Source of the DNA: Chloroflexota bacterium
Lineage (GTDB): Bacteria; Chloroflexota; Dehalococcoidia; Tepidiformales; Tepidiformaceae
Reading direction: 5' to 3'
Assembly (NCBI GenBank): GCA_963169135.1
Contig: CAUJEQ010000179.1
Span: 1 to 11,658, forward strand
Length of the DNA: 11,658 nt
Shown: piece after piece, positions 1 to 6,080 of the stretch
Numbering within the stretch: position 1 is the stretch's first letter
Layout: every line of letters starts with the position of its first letter
Position numbers and translations under genes: made by a program
Notes under the pieces: generated by a model
The model's input: the letters and a program-made list of their open reading frames with translations, nothing else
The model's database searches: none
Told to the model about the DNA's origin: nothing

Positions 1-1592
1 GGGATGCTGTCTTCGTCGCCTTTGCTCGGGCGCTGGAGGGGGACGTGGTCGATGAGGGGGTCGCGGGAGATGACGACGCCGGCGGCGTGGGTGCTCGCGT
101 GGCGGGAGACGCCTTCGAGCTGTTTCGCGGTATCGAGGAGGCGGCGGACCTTGGCGTCGGTCTCGTAGGCCTCTTTCATCTCCTGGGACTGCTCGATGGC
201 CTCGGGGAGAGTGATGTGGAGGACTTCCGGGACAAGGCGGGCGACGCGGTCGGTCTCGGCGTAGGAGATGCCAAGGGCACGGCCGACGTCGCGGATGGCA
301 GCCTTCGCGCCGAGGGTGCCGAAGGTGATGATCTGGGCGACGCGGTCTTTGCCGTAGCGCTCGTAAGCGAAGCGGATCATCTCGTCGCGGCGGTCGTCGG
401 CGAAGTCGAAGTCGACATCGGGCATTTCGCGGCGTTCGAGGTTGAGGAAGCGTTCGAACACGAGCCGGTTGGCCACGGGGTCGATATCGGTGACGCGGAG
501 GACGTAGAGGACGAGGGAGGCGGCGGCCGAGCCGCGGACGCCCATCTTGATGCCGGCCTTGCGGGCGTAATCGGCGATCTCTTTGACGACGAACATGTAG
601 TCGGTGAAACCGGTCTGGCGGAGGACATCGAGCTCGTAGTTGAGGCGCTGTTCGAGCTCCGGAGTCACGCCGGCGAAGCGCTCGCGGAGGCCGCGGAAGC
701 AGAGTTCGGCGAGGTAGTCTTCGCTGGTGCGGCCGGGAGGTACGGGGGGCTCGGGCAGGAGCTGGCGGTCAAAGGTGAGGTCGAGGTCGCACTCATTGGC
801 GACAAGCATGGTGTTCGAAAGGAACTCGGGGTTTTCGGGGAAGAGCGCGGCCATCTCTTGTTCGCTCTTCACGTGGTAACCGTGGCCATCGAACTTGTAG
901 CGGCCCTCCTGGTCGACGGTGGCGTTGGTGCCGATGCAGAGGAGGACGTCGTGGGCTTCGGCCTCTTCGGGGAGTGTGTAGTGGCTGTCGTTGGTGGCGA
1001 CGACGGGGATGCCGAGTTCGCGGCCGATATCGGCGATGACCGGGTTGAGACGGGTGAACTTGGCGTCGCCGTGGTCCTGGACTTCGAGGTAGTAGTGGCC
1101 GTCGAAGACTTCGCGGAAGTAGCGGGCCGTGGCGATGGCGCCATCCCGGTCGCCTTCCTGGATGCGGCGGTGGAACTCGGCGGAAGGGCAGCCGCTGAGG
1201 ACGGTGATGCCGGCGGAGTGTTGCTCGATCAGTTCGCGGTCAATGCGGGGCTTGTAGTAGTACCCCTCGAGGTTGGCCTTGGTAACAAGGGCGATGAGGT
1301 TTTTGTAGCCGGTCATGTCGCGGGCGAGCATGACGAGGTGGTAGGGGGAGCTATCGCCGCGTTCGCGGGAGTGGCGGGAGCCGGGAGCGACGTAGGCCTC
1401 GACGCCGATGATGGGCTTGATGCCGCGGGCGGTGGCCTCGCGGTAGAAGTCGATTGCGCCGTAAAGGGCGCCGTGGTCGGTCATGGCGATGGCTTCCTGG
1501 CCAAGCGCCTGCACCCGGTCCATGAGGGGAGCCATCTTGCTCATGCCGTCGAGGAGCGAGAACTCGGTGTGAGTGTGTAGATGGGTGAACAT
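1..1592 (-). CDS. dnaE: DNA polymerase III subunit alpha, N-terminal part (cut at window edge)
   Basis: This is the replicative polymerase that extends DNA in the pol III holoenzyme. About 530 residues are visible, roughly the first 45% of a family usually near 1150. The PHP domain starts at once with HLHTHTEFSLLDG (residues 4-16), followed by TDHG near 38-41 and YYYKPRID near 111-118. The catalytic palm motif PDVDFDF is at 391-397, giving Asp392 and Asp394. The third catalytic Asp, by comparison with E. coli spacing, should lie just beyond the window. The ATG at 1592 is chosen because the PHP histidines follow directly and no upstream in-frame alternative is better. There is no convincing SD; a TAGACT box lies 13 bases upstream. 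The gene is divergent from the toxin-antitoxin pair. Identity is seen in the sequence; function is family knowledge. Confidence 0.97.
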   Translation of the reverse strand, partial: MFTHLHTHTEFSLLDGMSKMAPLMDRVQALGQEAIAMTDHGALYGAIDFYREATARGIKPIIGVEAYVAPGSRHSRERGDSSPYHLVMLARDMTGYKNLIALVTKANLEGYYYKPRIDRELIEQHSAGITVLSGCPSAEFHRRIQEGDRDGAIATARYFREVFDGHYYLEVQDHGDAKFTRLNPVIADIGRELGIPVVATNDSHYTLPEEAEAHDVLLCIGTNATVDQEGRYKFDGHGYHVKSEQEMAALFPENPEFLSNTMLVANECDLDLTFDRQLLPEPPVPPGRTSEDYLAELCFRGLRERFAGVTPELEQRLNYELDVLRQTGFTDYMFVVKEIADYARKAGIKMGVRGSAAASLVLYVLRVTDIDPVANRLVFERFLNLERREMPDVDFDFADDRRDEMIRFAYERYGKDRVAQIITFGTLGAKAAIRDVGRALGISYAETDRVARLVPEVLHITLPEAIEQSQEMKEAYETDAKVRRLLDTAKQLEGVSRHASTHAAGVVISRDPLIDHVPLQRPSKGDEDSI

Positions 1593-1605
1593 ATCCGGGA
1601 GGCCC

Positions 1606-1611
1606 AGTCTA
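1606..1611 (-). promoter_or_regulatory. Candidate -10 box of dnaE
   Basis: Read on the minus strand this is TAGACT, 13 bases before the dnaE ATG. A start of transcription about 7 bases downstream would leave a leader of only about 6 bases. I see no well-spaced -35: a TTGACC exists upstream but about 25 bases away. Confidence 0.4.
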
Positions 1612-1746
1612 CACCCTTGGAAGGGCGAAGGACGAAGGTCAAAGTGCGGCGGGGTGACGGTTTGTAACTTGACGGATGACTCCAGGGCGGGGCGTCGAGG
1701 AAGGACGAAGTGGGCCTGGCGGAGGTGGGAGGGACAGGTCGTCGTG

Positions 1747-1752
1747 TAGAAT
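1747..1752 (+). promoter_or_regulatory. Candidate -10 box of the toxin-antitoxin operon
   Basis: TAGAAT lies exactly 7 bases before the antitoxin ATG at 1760. This puts the expected transcription start at or next to the A of the ATG, so the mRNA would be leaderless. No SD precedes the ATG, which agrees with this reading. No good -35 is visible. Confidence 0.5.
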
Positions 1753-1759
1753 AGTCCGC

Positions 1760-2020
1760 ATGTCGATGCTGAGCGTTCCGATTGGCGACGACGAGCTCCC
1801 ACGACTCGAGGCCGTTGCACGCGCCCATCACACACGGCCGGAGAAGCTCATCGCCGCCTACGTGCGCTACCTCGCGCTGGGTGGGATGCCGGTGATTTTC
1901 GACGGCGAGGTGAGCAGCGACGACCTCGCCCGGATAGCGATGGCGGGCGGATCTTTCGACTGGCTGGCTGACGAGCCTGACCTTTACTCCGAATCGGACG
2001 GAGTACCGTACACCGCATGA
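1760..2020 (+). CDS. Type II antitoxin, ribbon-helix-helix-like
   Basis: A protein of 86 residues, probably the antitoxin of the MazF/PemK-like toxin that follows. Residues 3-42 (MLSVPIGDDELPRLEAVARA, then HHTRPEKLIAAYVRYLALGG) fit a ribbon-helix-helix DNA-binding fold: one beta strand, then two helices. The acidic C-terminal part (about 50-86, with DDLARIA, FDWLADEPDLYSES) is the sort of segment that wraps a MazF-type toxin. The ATG at 1760 is preferred over an in-frame ATG at 1676 because the strand only becomes protein-like here and the TAGAAT box is 7 bases upstream. The stop overlaps the toxin start as ATGA, which indicates translational coupling. Antitoxins of this kind usually repress their own operon. 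The role is inferred from context and fold. Confidence 0.75.
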   Translation: MSMLSVPIGDDELPRLEAVARAHHTRPEKLIAAYVRYLALGGMPVIFDGEVSSDDLARIAMAGGSFDWLADEPDLYSESDGVPYTA

Positions 2021-2373
2021 CACCGGCGCTCGCTCCCCGGCGAGGTGACGTGGCCCTCGTGCTCTTTCCGTTTACCGATCTCAGCGGTGCGAAACTGCGG
2101 CCGGCCGTCGTGCTGGCCTCAGAGGCGCCGCACGACGTGATCGTGGCGTTCGTGACGTCACGAGAGGTGCACGCCGTCGATTCGGCGACGGCCGTGCTCC
2201 TCGATCCTGAAGACGAGGAGTTCAGGCTCACAGGGCTTGACCGAAGGTCGACCATCCGGCTGGCGCGCATCGCGACCGTGAGCCCGGCCCTGGTGCGGCG
2301 GAAGCTCGGCGAATTGGGCCCTGCGACGACTGAACGTGTCGACACAGGATTGCGCGCGGTCTTCGACATCTGA
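2017..2373 (+). CDS. Type II toxin, MazF/PemK-like endoribonuclease
   Basis: A protein of 118 residues, the normal length for PemK/MazF toxins, which cleave mRNA when the antitoxin is lost. The N-terminus has RRGDV (8-12) and FPFTDLSG; KLRPAVVL (26-33) carries the conserved Arg28-Pro29; FVTS (45-48) holds the likely catalytic Thr; and STIRLARIATV (78-88) is the conserved strand near the end. The gene starts at the A of ATGA, whose TGA ends the antitoxin, so the two form one operon. The cleavage sequence cannot be deduced. The key residues appear intact, so the toxin is probably active. Confidence 0.88.
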   Translation: MTPALAPRRGDVALVLFPFTDLSGAKLRPAVVLASEAPHDVIVAFVTSREVHAVDSATAVLLDPEDEEFRLTGLDRRSTIRLARIATVSPALVRRKLGELGPATTERVDTGLRAVFDI

Positions 2374-2417
2374 CGCCAGCGCGCGCGAAAACAGAGACCA
2401 GAGGGTGCGCGACCTCA

Positions 2418-2423
2418 TATACT
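2418..2423 (+). promoter_or_regulatory. Candidate -10 box before the 135-aa gene
   Basis: TATACT, a near-consensus -10, lies 10 bases upstream of the ATG at 2434. Initiation about 7 bases downstream would leave a leader of 3-4 bases, too short to hold an SD, and none is seen. No clear -35 is visible. Confidence 0.45.
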
Positions 2424-2433
2424 TCTCCAACAG

Positions 2434-2841
2434 ATGGCAAACCAGGCGCTTCTGCGAAAATCCCAGGCTGACATGGCGCTCGAGCGTGCGGCGATCCAGA
2501 TCCAGCAGTTGCTGCAGGAAGCCTGCGCCGAGCTCGAGCCCTTCCCGCCGTTCCCAAACGCGTTGTTCACCAATGCGATCGAGTGCGATGACGGCGGGCT
2601 TTCGGGCGACCCCGAGCGCGGCTGCATCGTGGTGTGCGACGACGGCGAACTGTATGAACTGCAGATGGGTATTGACCACGACGCGATTGAACTGACCGGT
2701 TCGTGGGACCCGGTGACGGCGCGGAAAGAGACGCTGAAGAAGGTGGAGCTCCATCCCCGGGATTACCTGGTGTACGCCTACGCGGGGTTGATGGCGGTCA
2801 CCGAGCACTTACTGGAACGGGAAGCCGAGGCGAAGAAGTGA
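2434..2841 (+). CDS. Unknown 135-aa protein coupled to a TPR membrane protein
   Basis: I do not recognise this family. The 135-residue protein is acidic and soluble, with no signal peptide or membrane segment. Residues 5-34 form an amphipathic helix rich in Gln, Leu and Glu, possibly coiled-coil. The middle (about 47-85) looks like beta strands, with paired Cys at 50 and 64/68 in an acidic context (ECDDGG, GCIVVCDDGELYELQMG). The C-terminus (about 108-135) is a second helix ending in charged residues. It starts 60 bases after the toxin stop, and its stop overlaps the GTG of the TPR gene as GTGA. The two proteins are therefore probably made together and may interact. No function is assigned. 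Confidence 0.8.
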   Translation: MANQALLRKSQADMALERAAIQIQQLLQEACAELEPFPPFPNALFTNAIECDDGGLSGDPERGCIVVCDDGELYELQMGIDHDAIELTGSWDPVTARKETLKKVELHPRDYLVYAYAGLMAVTEHLLEREAEAKK

Positions 2842-4328
2842 AGCGCATCATCCGCCCGCTCGTGATCCTCGGTGTGGTCTCGGTGGCGGTGTATGTGGTT
2901 GCCTCGGTCGTACGCCGCCGGCAGGCGTCGCCCGTGCCGCAGCGCTGGACGCCTCCGACGGTGGAACCGCCGGTCGCGCCGCCCATGGCGCAGGAGCGCG
3001 ACGCCGTCGTCGTGGAAGCTGAAGAGCTGGCAGACGAAATAGCCCAGGCGGAATCGGAAGGGATGCCGCCGCCCCAGGATTTCCCGGCGACCGACGTTGC
3101 CCTCGATGAGGGAGGCAGCGTCGTCCAGCCCGAAGCAGCGGCCGCTGAAACGGGACAGCCCGCGCCTGAACACGAGGAAGTCGCGTCGGCAGAGCCGGAA
3201 GGGATGGCGCTCCCACCGGACCTCCCGCCGAGGGACATCGCGCTCGATGAGGGCGGGGCCGTGGTCGAAACGGAGGCGGTGACGATCGAGGCTGAAGCGC
3301 CCGCACCGGAACAGGAAGAGGTTGTCTCCGCCGAGGACGAGGGGATGACTCCGGGCGCGGAGGAAGCGCCTGTGGACCTCGCGTTCACCTCAACCGGGGC
3401 GCCGCTGGTGGCCGAGCCTTCGGCCGGGGATTCCGCGTTCGACTTCGCGGACATGCTGGAAGCGGCCGAGCACGGGCGGGACCTGCTGGAGGAACCGCCT
3501 GGCGTCGCGGGCGAGGTGGCCGCGACGGCTGAGACCGACGTGGTGACCGAAGCGTTCGAGGAGCTTGCGGCGACGCTGGGCGAGGCCGAGGCCGAGGCTC
3601 CGGTCCAGGAAGCCGTTCCCGAGACGCCTGCCGCCCTGGCGGACGAGCAGTTGCTGGACTCCGTCGAGCAGGCGCTGACGGACCTGGAGCCCGCGGCCAT
3701 CGTGCCGCCACCGCGGCGCACGGCGGAGTCGTACCTGGACGAAGGGAACGTGTATTTCAATGTGGGCCAGTACGGGCTGGCGATCGAGCGGTACACCCAG
3801 GCAATTGAGCTGGATGGCGACCTGACGGCCGCGTTCTACAACCGCGCGAACGCGCGGACCCGCTCGGGCGACCTGGAGAACGCGCTGCTGGATTACGACC
3901 GGGCTCTGGAACTCCAGCCGAACGACGCCGACGCGCTGAACAACCGGGGCATGTTGCACCTGTACCGGGCGAATTACGCGGCCGCGCTCCAGGACTTCAA
4001 CGGCGCGCTGGCGGCCGACCCGACAGATTCGACCGTGATGGTGAACCGGGGACTGGCGCACCTGCACGGCGGCGATGCGGCCGCCGGATTGGTCGACTTC
4101 CGCGAGGCGATCCGGGTGGACGCCACGGACGCAGCGGCCCAGTACGGCGCGGCACAGGCCTCGGCCACCCTGGGCAACCGCGACGAGGCGCTGCGCCACG
4201 TCGGGCGGGCGCTCGAAATCGACCCGGGGTATGCGCGCGAAGCGGCGGCCGACCCGAAGTTGGCGATGCTCCAGGGCGACGAGGACTTCCTCAAGCTGCT
4301 CCGCCAGAGCGGGTCCGGGCGAGAATAG
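2838..4328 (+). CDS. Membrane-anchored TPR protein with acidic repeat linker
   Basis: A protein of 496 residues. The GTG at 2838 is chosen because it overlaps the preceding stop (GTGA), has GAGG about 7 bases upstream, and gives a classic anchor: a positively charged MKRIIR, a hydrophobic helix at about 7-25, then RRR as a stop-transfer signal. Residues 30-295 are Pro/Glu/Ala-rich and probably disordered. They include a 47-residue unit repeated at 71, 118 and 165. Five TPR units follow at about 297-330, 331-364, 365-398, 399-432 and 433-466, recognisable by the recurring A..YNRA, G.yE.AL.DY..AL.L.P pattern, then a capping helix. TPRs mediate protein-protein contacts, so a scaffold role at the membrane is inferred. 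The topology (inside or outside) and partners are unknown. The fluoride riboswitch unit begins just downstream. Confidence 0.88.
   Translation: MKRIIRPLVILGVVSVAVYVVASVVRRRQASPVPQRWTPPTVEPPVAPPMAQERDAVVVEAEELADEIAQAESEGMPPPQDFPATDVALDEGGSVVQPEAAAAETGQPAPEHEEVASAEPEGMALPPDLPPRDIALDEGGAVVETEAVTIEAEAPAPEQEEVVSAEDEGMTPGAEEAPVDLAFTSTGAPLVAEPSAGDSAFDFADMLEAAEHGRDLLEEPPGVAGEVAATAETDVVTEAFEELAATLGEAEAEAPVQEAVPETPAALADEQLLDSVEQALTDLEPAAIVPPPRRTAESYLDEGNVYFNVGQYGLAIERYTQAIELDGDLTAAFYNRANARTRSGDLENALLDYDRALELQPNDADALNNRGMLHLYRANYAAALQDFNGALAADPTDSTVMVNRGLAHLHGGDAAAGLVDFREAIRVDATDAAAQYGAAQASATLGNRDEALRHVGRALEIDPGYAREAAADPKLAMLQGDEDFLKLLRQSGSGRE
3048..3413 (+). repeat. Tandem repeat of 141 bp (47 codons), about 2.6 copies, within the TPR gene
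   Basis: Copies begin at 3048, 3189 and 3330, each opening with an AExEGM-type motif (AESEGM, AEPEGM, AEDEGM). The first two share the order EGM, Pro-rich, D(V/I)ALDEGG(S/A)VV, then APE(H/Q)EEV(A/V)S. The third copy degrades after about 28 codons. The period is exactly 47 codons twice. The DNA has diverged considerably, so this is an old duplication kept in frame. Confidence 0.85.
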
Positions 4329-4342
4329 TGCGCCTGCGGGAA

Positions 4343-4372
4343 TGGACATCCAGGGGGAGAGCGGGCTATTCT
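4343..4372 (+). promoter_or_regulatory. Promoter of the fluoride-responsive transcript
   Basis: TGGACA (4343-4348, five of six to TTGACA) and TATTCT (4367-4372) are separated by 18 bases. The expected transcription start at about 4378-4380 falls immediately before the GGCGATGG of the fluoride aptamer, as it should. Confidence 0.65.
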
Positions 4373-4378
4373 CCCACG

Positions 4379-4437
4379 TGAAGGCGATGGAGTACCGCCG
4401 AGAACCGCCGTACGCCGTACGTGCTGATGACTCCTAC
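4379..4437 (+). promoter_or_regulatory. Fluoride riboswitch aptamer (crcB motif)
   Basis: The conserved blocks of the crcB RNA are present in order. GGCGATGG (4383-4390) is followed by a closing CGCC (4396-4399). An AGAACCGCC segment precedes a small hairpin, CGTAC(4409-4413)/GTACG(4417-4421). The hallmark CTGATGACTCCTAC is at 4424-4437. GGAGT (4389-4393) pairs with ACTCC (4430-4434) to make the outer stem. The downstream gene is a CLC-F type fluoride exporter, a standard target of this class. The same ACTCCTAC also forms the 5' arm of the terminator, so fluoride binding should block termination (an ON switch). Confidence 0.93.
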
Positions 4438-4461
4438 GATTCGAGATTCGTAGGAGTTTTT
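4430..4461 (+). terminator. Riboswitch-controlled intrinsic terminator that also holds the SD
   Basis: ACTCCTACGA (4430-4439) and TCGTAGGAGT (4448-4457) form a perfect 10-bp stem with an 8-base loop, followed by TTTTT ending at 4461 and then GTTTG. The 5' arm is shared with the aptamer's closing stem, so the two structures exclude each other. The 3' arm contains TAGGAG (4451-4456), the SD of the antiporter start at 4464. The hairpin should therefore both stop transcription and hide the ribosome site in any read-through RNA. Confidence 0.9.
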
Positions 4462-4463
4462 GT

Positions 4464-5882
4464 TTGTCCCAAAAGCTGAATCAGGACGTCCGAAGGCGAG
4501 CCCACCCGGCCCAGTTGGGGCGAGCGGCGCTTGGGCTGGCCGATGCGGCCGGGCACGCAGCCTCGGTGCAGTATCTCGTCCGCTGGGTGGTGCTGCTGAC
4601 GCCGCTGGTCGTGCTTGTGGGGTCGGCCGTTGCGCTCTTTCTGTGGTCCCTGGACGAGGTGACGGAGCTCCGCTGGGACCACGAGTGGATCATCGTCTTC
4701 TTGCCGCTGGCGGGCATTGGGGTGGGGGGAATGTACCGGTGGCTCGGGCGGGACGTGGAGGCGGGGAACAACCTGATCGTGGACAGCATCCATCGCCCCG
4801 GCGGGGGGGTGCCGGTGCGGATGGCTCCCCTCATCTTCATCGGCACCGTGGTGACGCACCTGTTCGGAGGTTCGGCGGGGCGCGAGGGCACGGCCGTGCA
4901 GCTTGGGGGCGGGATCGCGGGCGGGCTGAACCACTTCCTCAGGCTCTCCCCGGCCGAGTTGCGCGTGTTCCTGATGGCAGGGGTGGCGGCGGGATTCGGG
5001 GCGGTGTTCGGCACGCCGCTTGCCGGGGCCATCTTCGCGATGGAGGTCATCGCGATCGGGAAGATGGAGTATGGGGCGCTCATCCCGGTGCTGTTCGCGA
5101 GCCTCGGGGCGGACTACGTCACCTCGGCGTGGGGGGCGCACCACACGCACTACTCGGTCGCCACCGTAGCGGGGACCGGGGGGACCCTGCCGTTCGACCT
5201 CTGGCTAATGGCGAAAGCGGTTGTCGCCGGGGTGGCATTCGGGCTGACCGCGATCGCCTTCGGAGAGCTGACCCATGGGCTGGCGGCCGCATTCCGGCGG
5301 ATCGTGCGGAGTCCGCTGCTGCGCCCGGCGGTTGGCGGCGCCCTGGTGGTCGGGCTCGCGGGGGTAGTTGGGACGACTACCTACCTGGGCCTCGGCGTGA
5401 CGAACCCGGATGGGGGCACGTCGATCGTCTCGAGCTTCGAGGACGGTGGGGCAACGCCGCTCGCGTGGGCCTGGAAGATGGTGTTCACGGCCGTGACGCT
5501 CGCGGGCGGGTTCAAGGGCGGCGAGGTAACGCCCCTGTTCTTCATCGGGGCGTCGCTGGGGAACGTGCTGGGCGAGCTCTTGCGGGGGCCGGTGGATCTG
5601 TTCGCCGCGCTGGGGTTCGTGGCGGTGTTCGCGGGGGCGGCGAACACGCCCCTGGCCTGCACAGTGATGGGCATCGAACTCTTCGGAGCGGAGAACGGGA
5701 CCTACATGGCGGTCGCGTGTTTCGTCTCCTACTTCGTGAGCGGCCACCGGGGCATCTACCTCTCGCAGCGGGTTGGCACACCGAAACACGCGCGGCTGGG
5801 CAACCACCGTGAGGCGACCCTGCGGGACATCCGGGAGGCGGAGAGGGAAGCGGGCGAAGCCGAGGCGACAGGGAGTCGCTGA
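4464..5882 (+). CDS. CLC-F type fluoride/proton antiporter
   Basis: A protein of 472 residues in the CLC channel/antiporter superfamily, inner membrane. Several marks place it in the fluoride-exporting CLC-F clade rather than with chloride exchangers. The selectivity loop reads GNNLI (101-105) instead of GSGIP. GREGT (139-143) replaces GREGP, keeping the gating Glu141. GTPLAGAIFAMEV (183-195) keeps the internal Glu194. GGFKGGEVTPLFF (348-360) replaces GxFxP, and GAANTPLACTVMG is at 391-403. About 10-11 hydrophobic helices span 40-427, and the charged tail is cytosolic. The TTG at 4464 is chosen because TAGGAG lies 7 bases upstream. Expression is set by the fluoride riboswitch, which confirms the substrate independently. 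The role is to expel fluoride driven by proton entry. Confidence 0.93.
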   Translation: MSQKLNQDVRRRAHPAQLGRAALGLADAAGHAASVQYLVRWVVLLTPLVVLVGSAVALFLWSLDEVTELRWDHEWIIVFLPLAGIGVGGMYRWLGRDVEAGNNLIVDSIHRPGGGVPVRMAPLIFIGTVVTHLFGGSAGREGTAVQLGGGIAGGLNHFLRLSPAELRVFLMAGVAAGFGAVFGTPLAGAIFAMEVIAIGKMEYGALIPVLFASLGADYVTSAWGAHHTHYSVATVAGTGGTLPFDLWLMAKAVVAGVAFGLTAIAFGELTHGLAAAFRRIVRSPLLRPAVGGALVVGLAGVVGTTTYLGLGVTNPDGGTSIVSSFEDGGATPLAWAWKMVFTAVTLAGGFKGGEVTPLFFIGASLGNVLGELLRGPVDLFAALGFVAVFAGAANTPLACTVMGIELFGAENGTYMAVACFVSYFVSGHRGIYLSQRVGTPKHARLGNHREATLRDIREAEREAGEAEATGSR

Positions 5883-6055
5883 GGCGCGGACGGCCTGGAG
5901 CGTCTCTCCGTCTTCTCTGCCTCCGCTTGCGGGTGTCCATCGGAGTGCGTGTGGGCCCGGCGGATGGACCAGGAGGCGGTGATTCGGCCGGGCCAGCAAA
6001 ATATCCGCCCTTTGTACGAGGAGGCCCCCCCGCACGGCGGATTCTTCGAGCCTGC

Positions 6056-6080
6056 GGGAGGTGCATACCATGAGGTGATG
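6056..6080 (+). other. SD-preceded two-codon mini-ORF overlapping the hydrolase start
   Basis: GGGAGG (6056-6061) stands 8 bases before ATG-AGG-TGA (6070-6078), and the TGA overlaps the hydrolase ATG as TGATG. The well-placed SD therefore serves a Met-Arg-stop mini-ORF rather than the long gene, for which it would be 16 bases away. It may be chance, or a re-initiation device. Confidence 0.3.
6066..6071 (+). promoter_or_regulatory. Candidate -10 box of the hydrolase-cyclase gene
   Basis: TACCAT fits TANNNT and lies 6 bases before the ATG at 6078, the spacing expected for a leaderless mRNA. It is weaker than the other boxes of this window and has no clear -35. The preceding 195 bases (5883-6077) hold no gene I can support. 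Confidence 0.35.

Noticed and set aside
45..1580. 511-codon open frame on the plus strand
   Set aside because: It is antisense to dnaE, whose PHP and PDVDFDF motifs are unmistakable. Its Val/Asp/Glu/Gly-rich product is the usual shadow of a high-GC gene.
1676..1759. Longer start (ATG 1676) for the antitoxin
   Set aside because: The extra residues are Gly/Arg-rich, unlike protein, and include the probable promoter.
4371..4381. parS-like CACGTGAA core
   Set aside because: Only the centre of the parS palindrome matches; the flanks do not, and the site lies within the riboswitch promoter.
4378..4479. A 33-codon leader peptide from a GTG, running through the terminator, suggestive of attenuation by translation
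   Set aside because: The bases are fully explained by the fluoride aptamer and its terminator, and the GTG lies at the transcription start by coincidence of the promoter.
4460..5812. 450-codon plus-strand frame overlapping the antiporter
   Set aside because: Arg/Gly-rich product in a shifted frame; the overlapping frame has a full CLC fold.
5949..6077. Longer start (ATG 5949) for the hydrolase-cyclase gene
   Set aside because: The added 43 residues have no fold relation, and homology to the family begins right after 6078.
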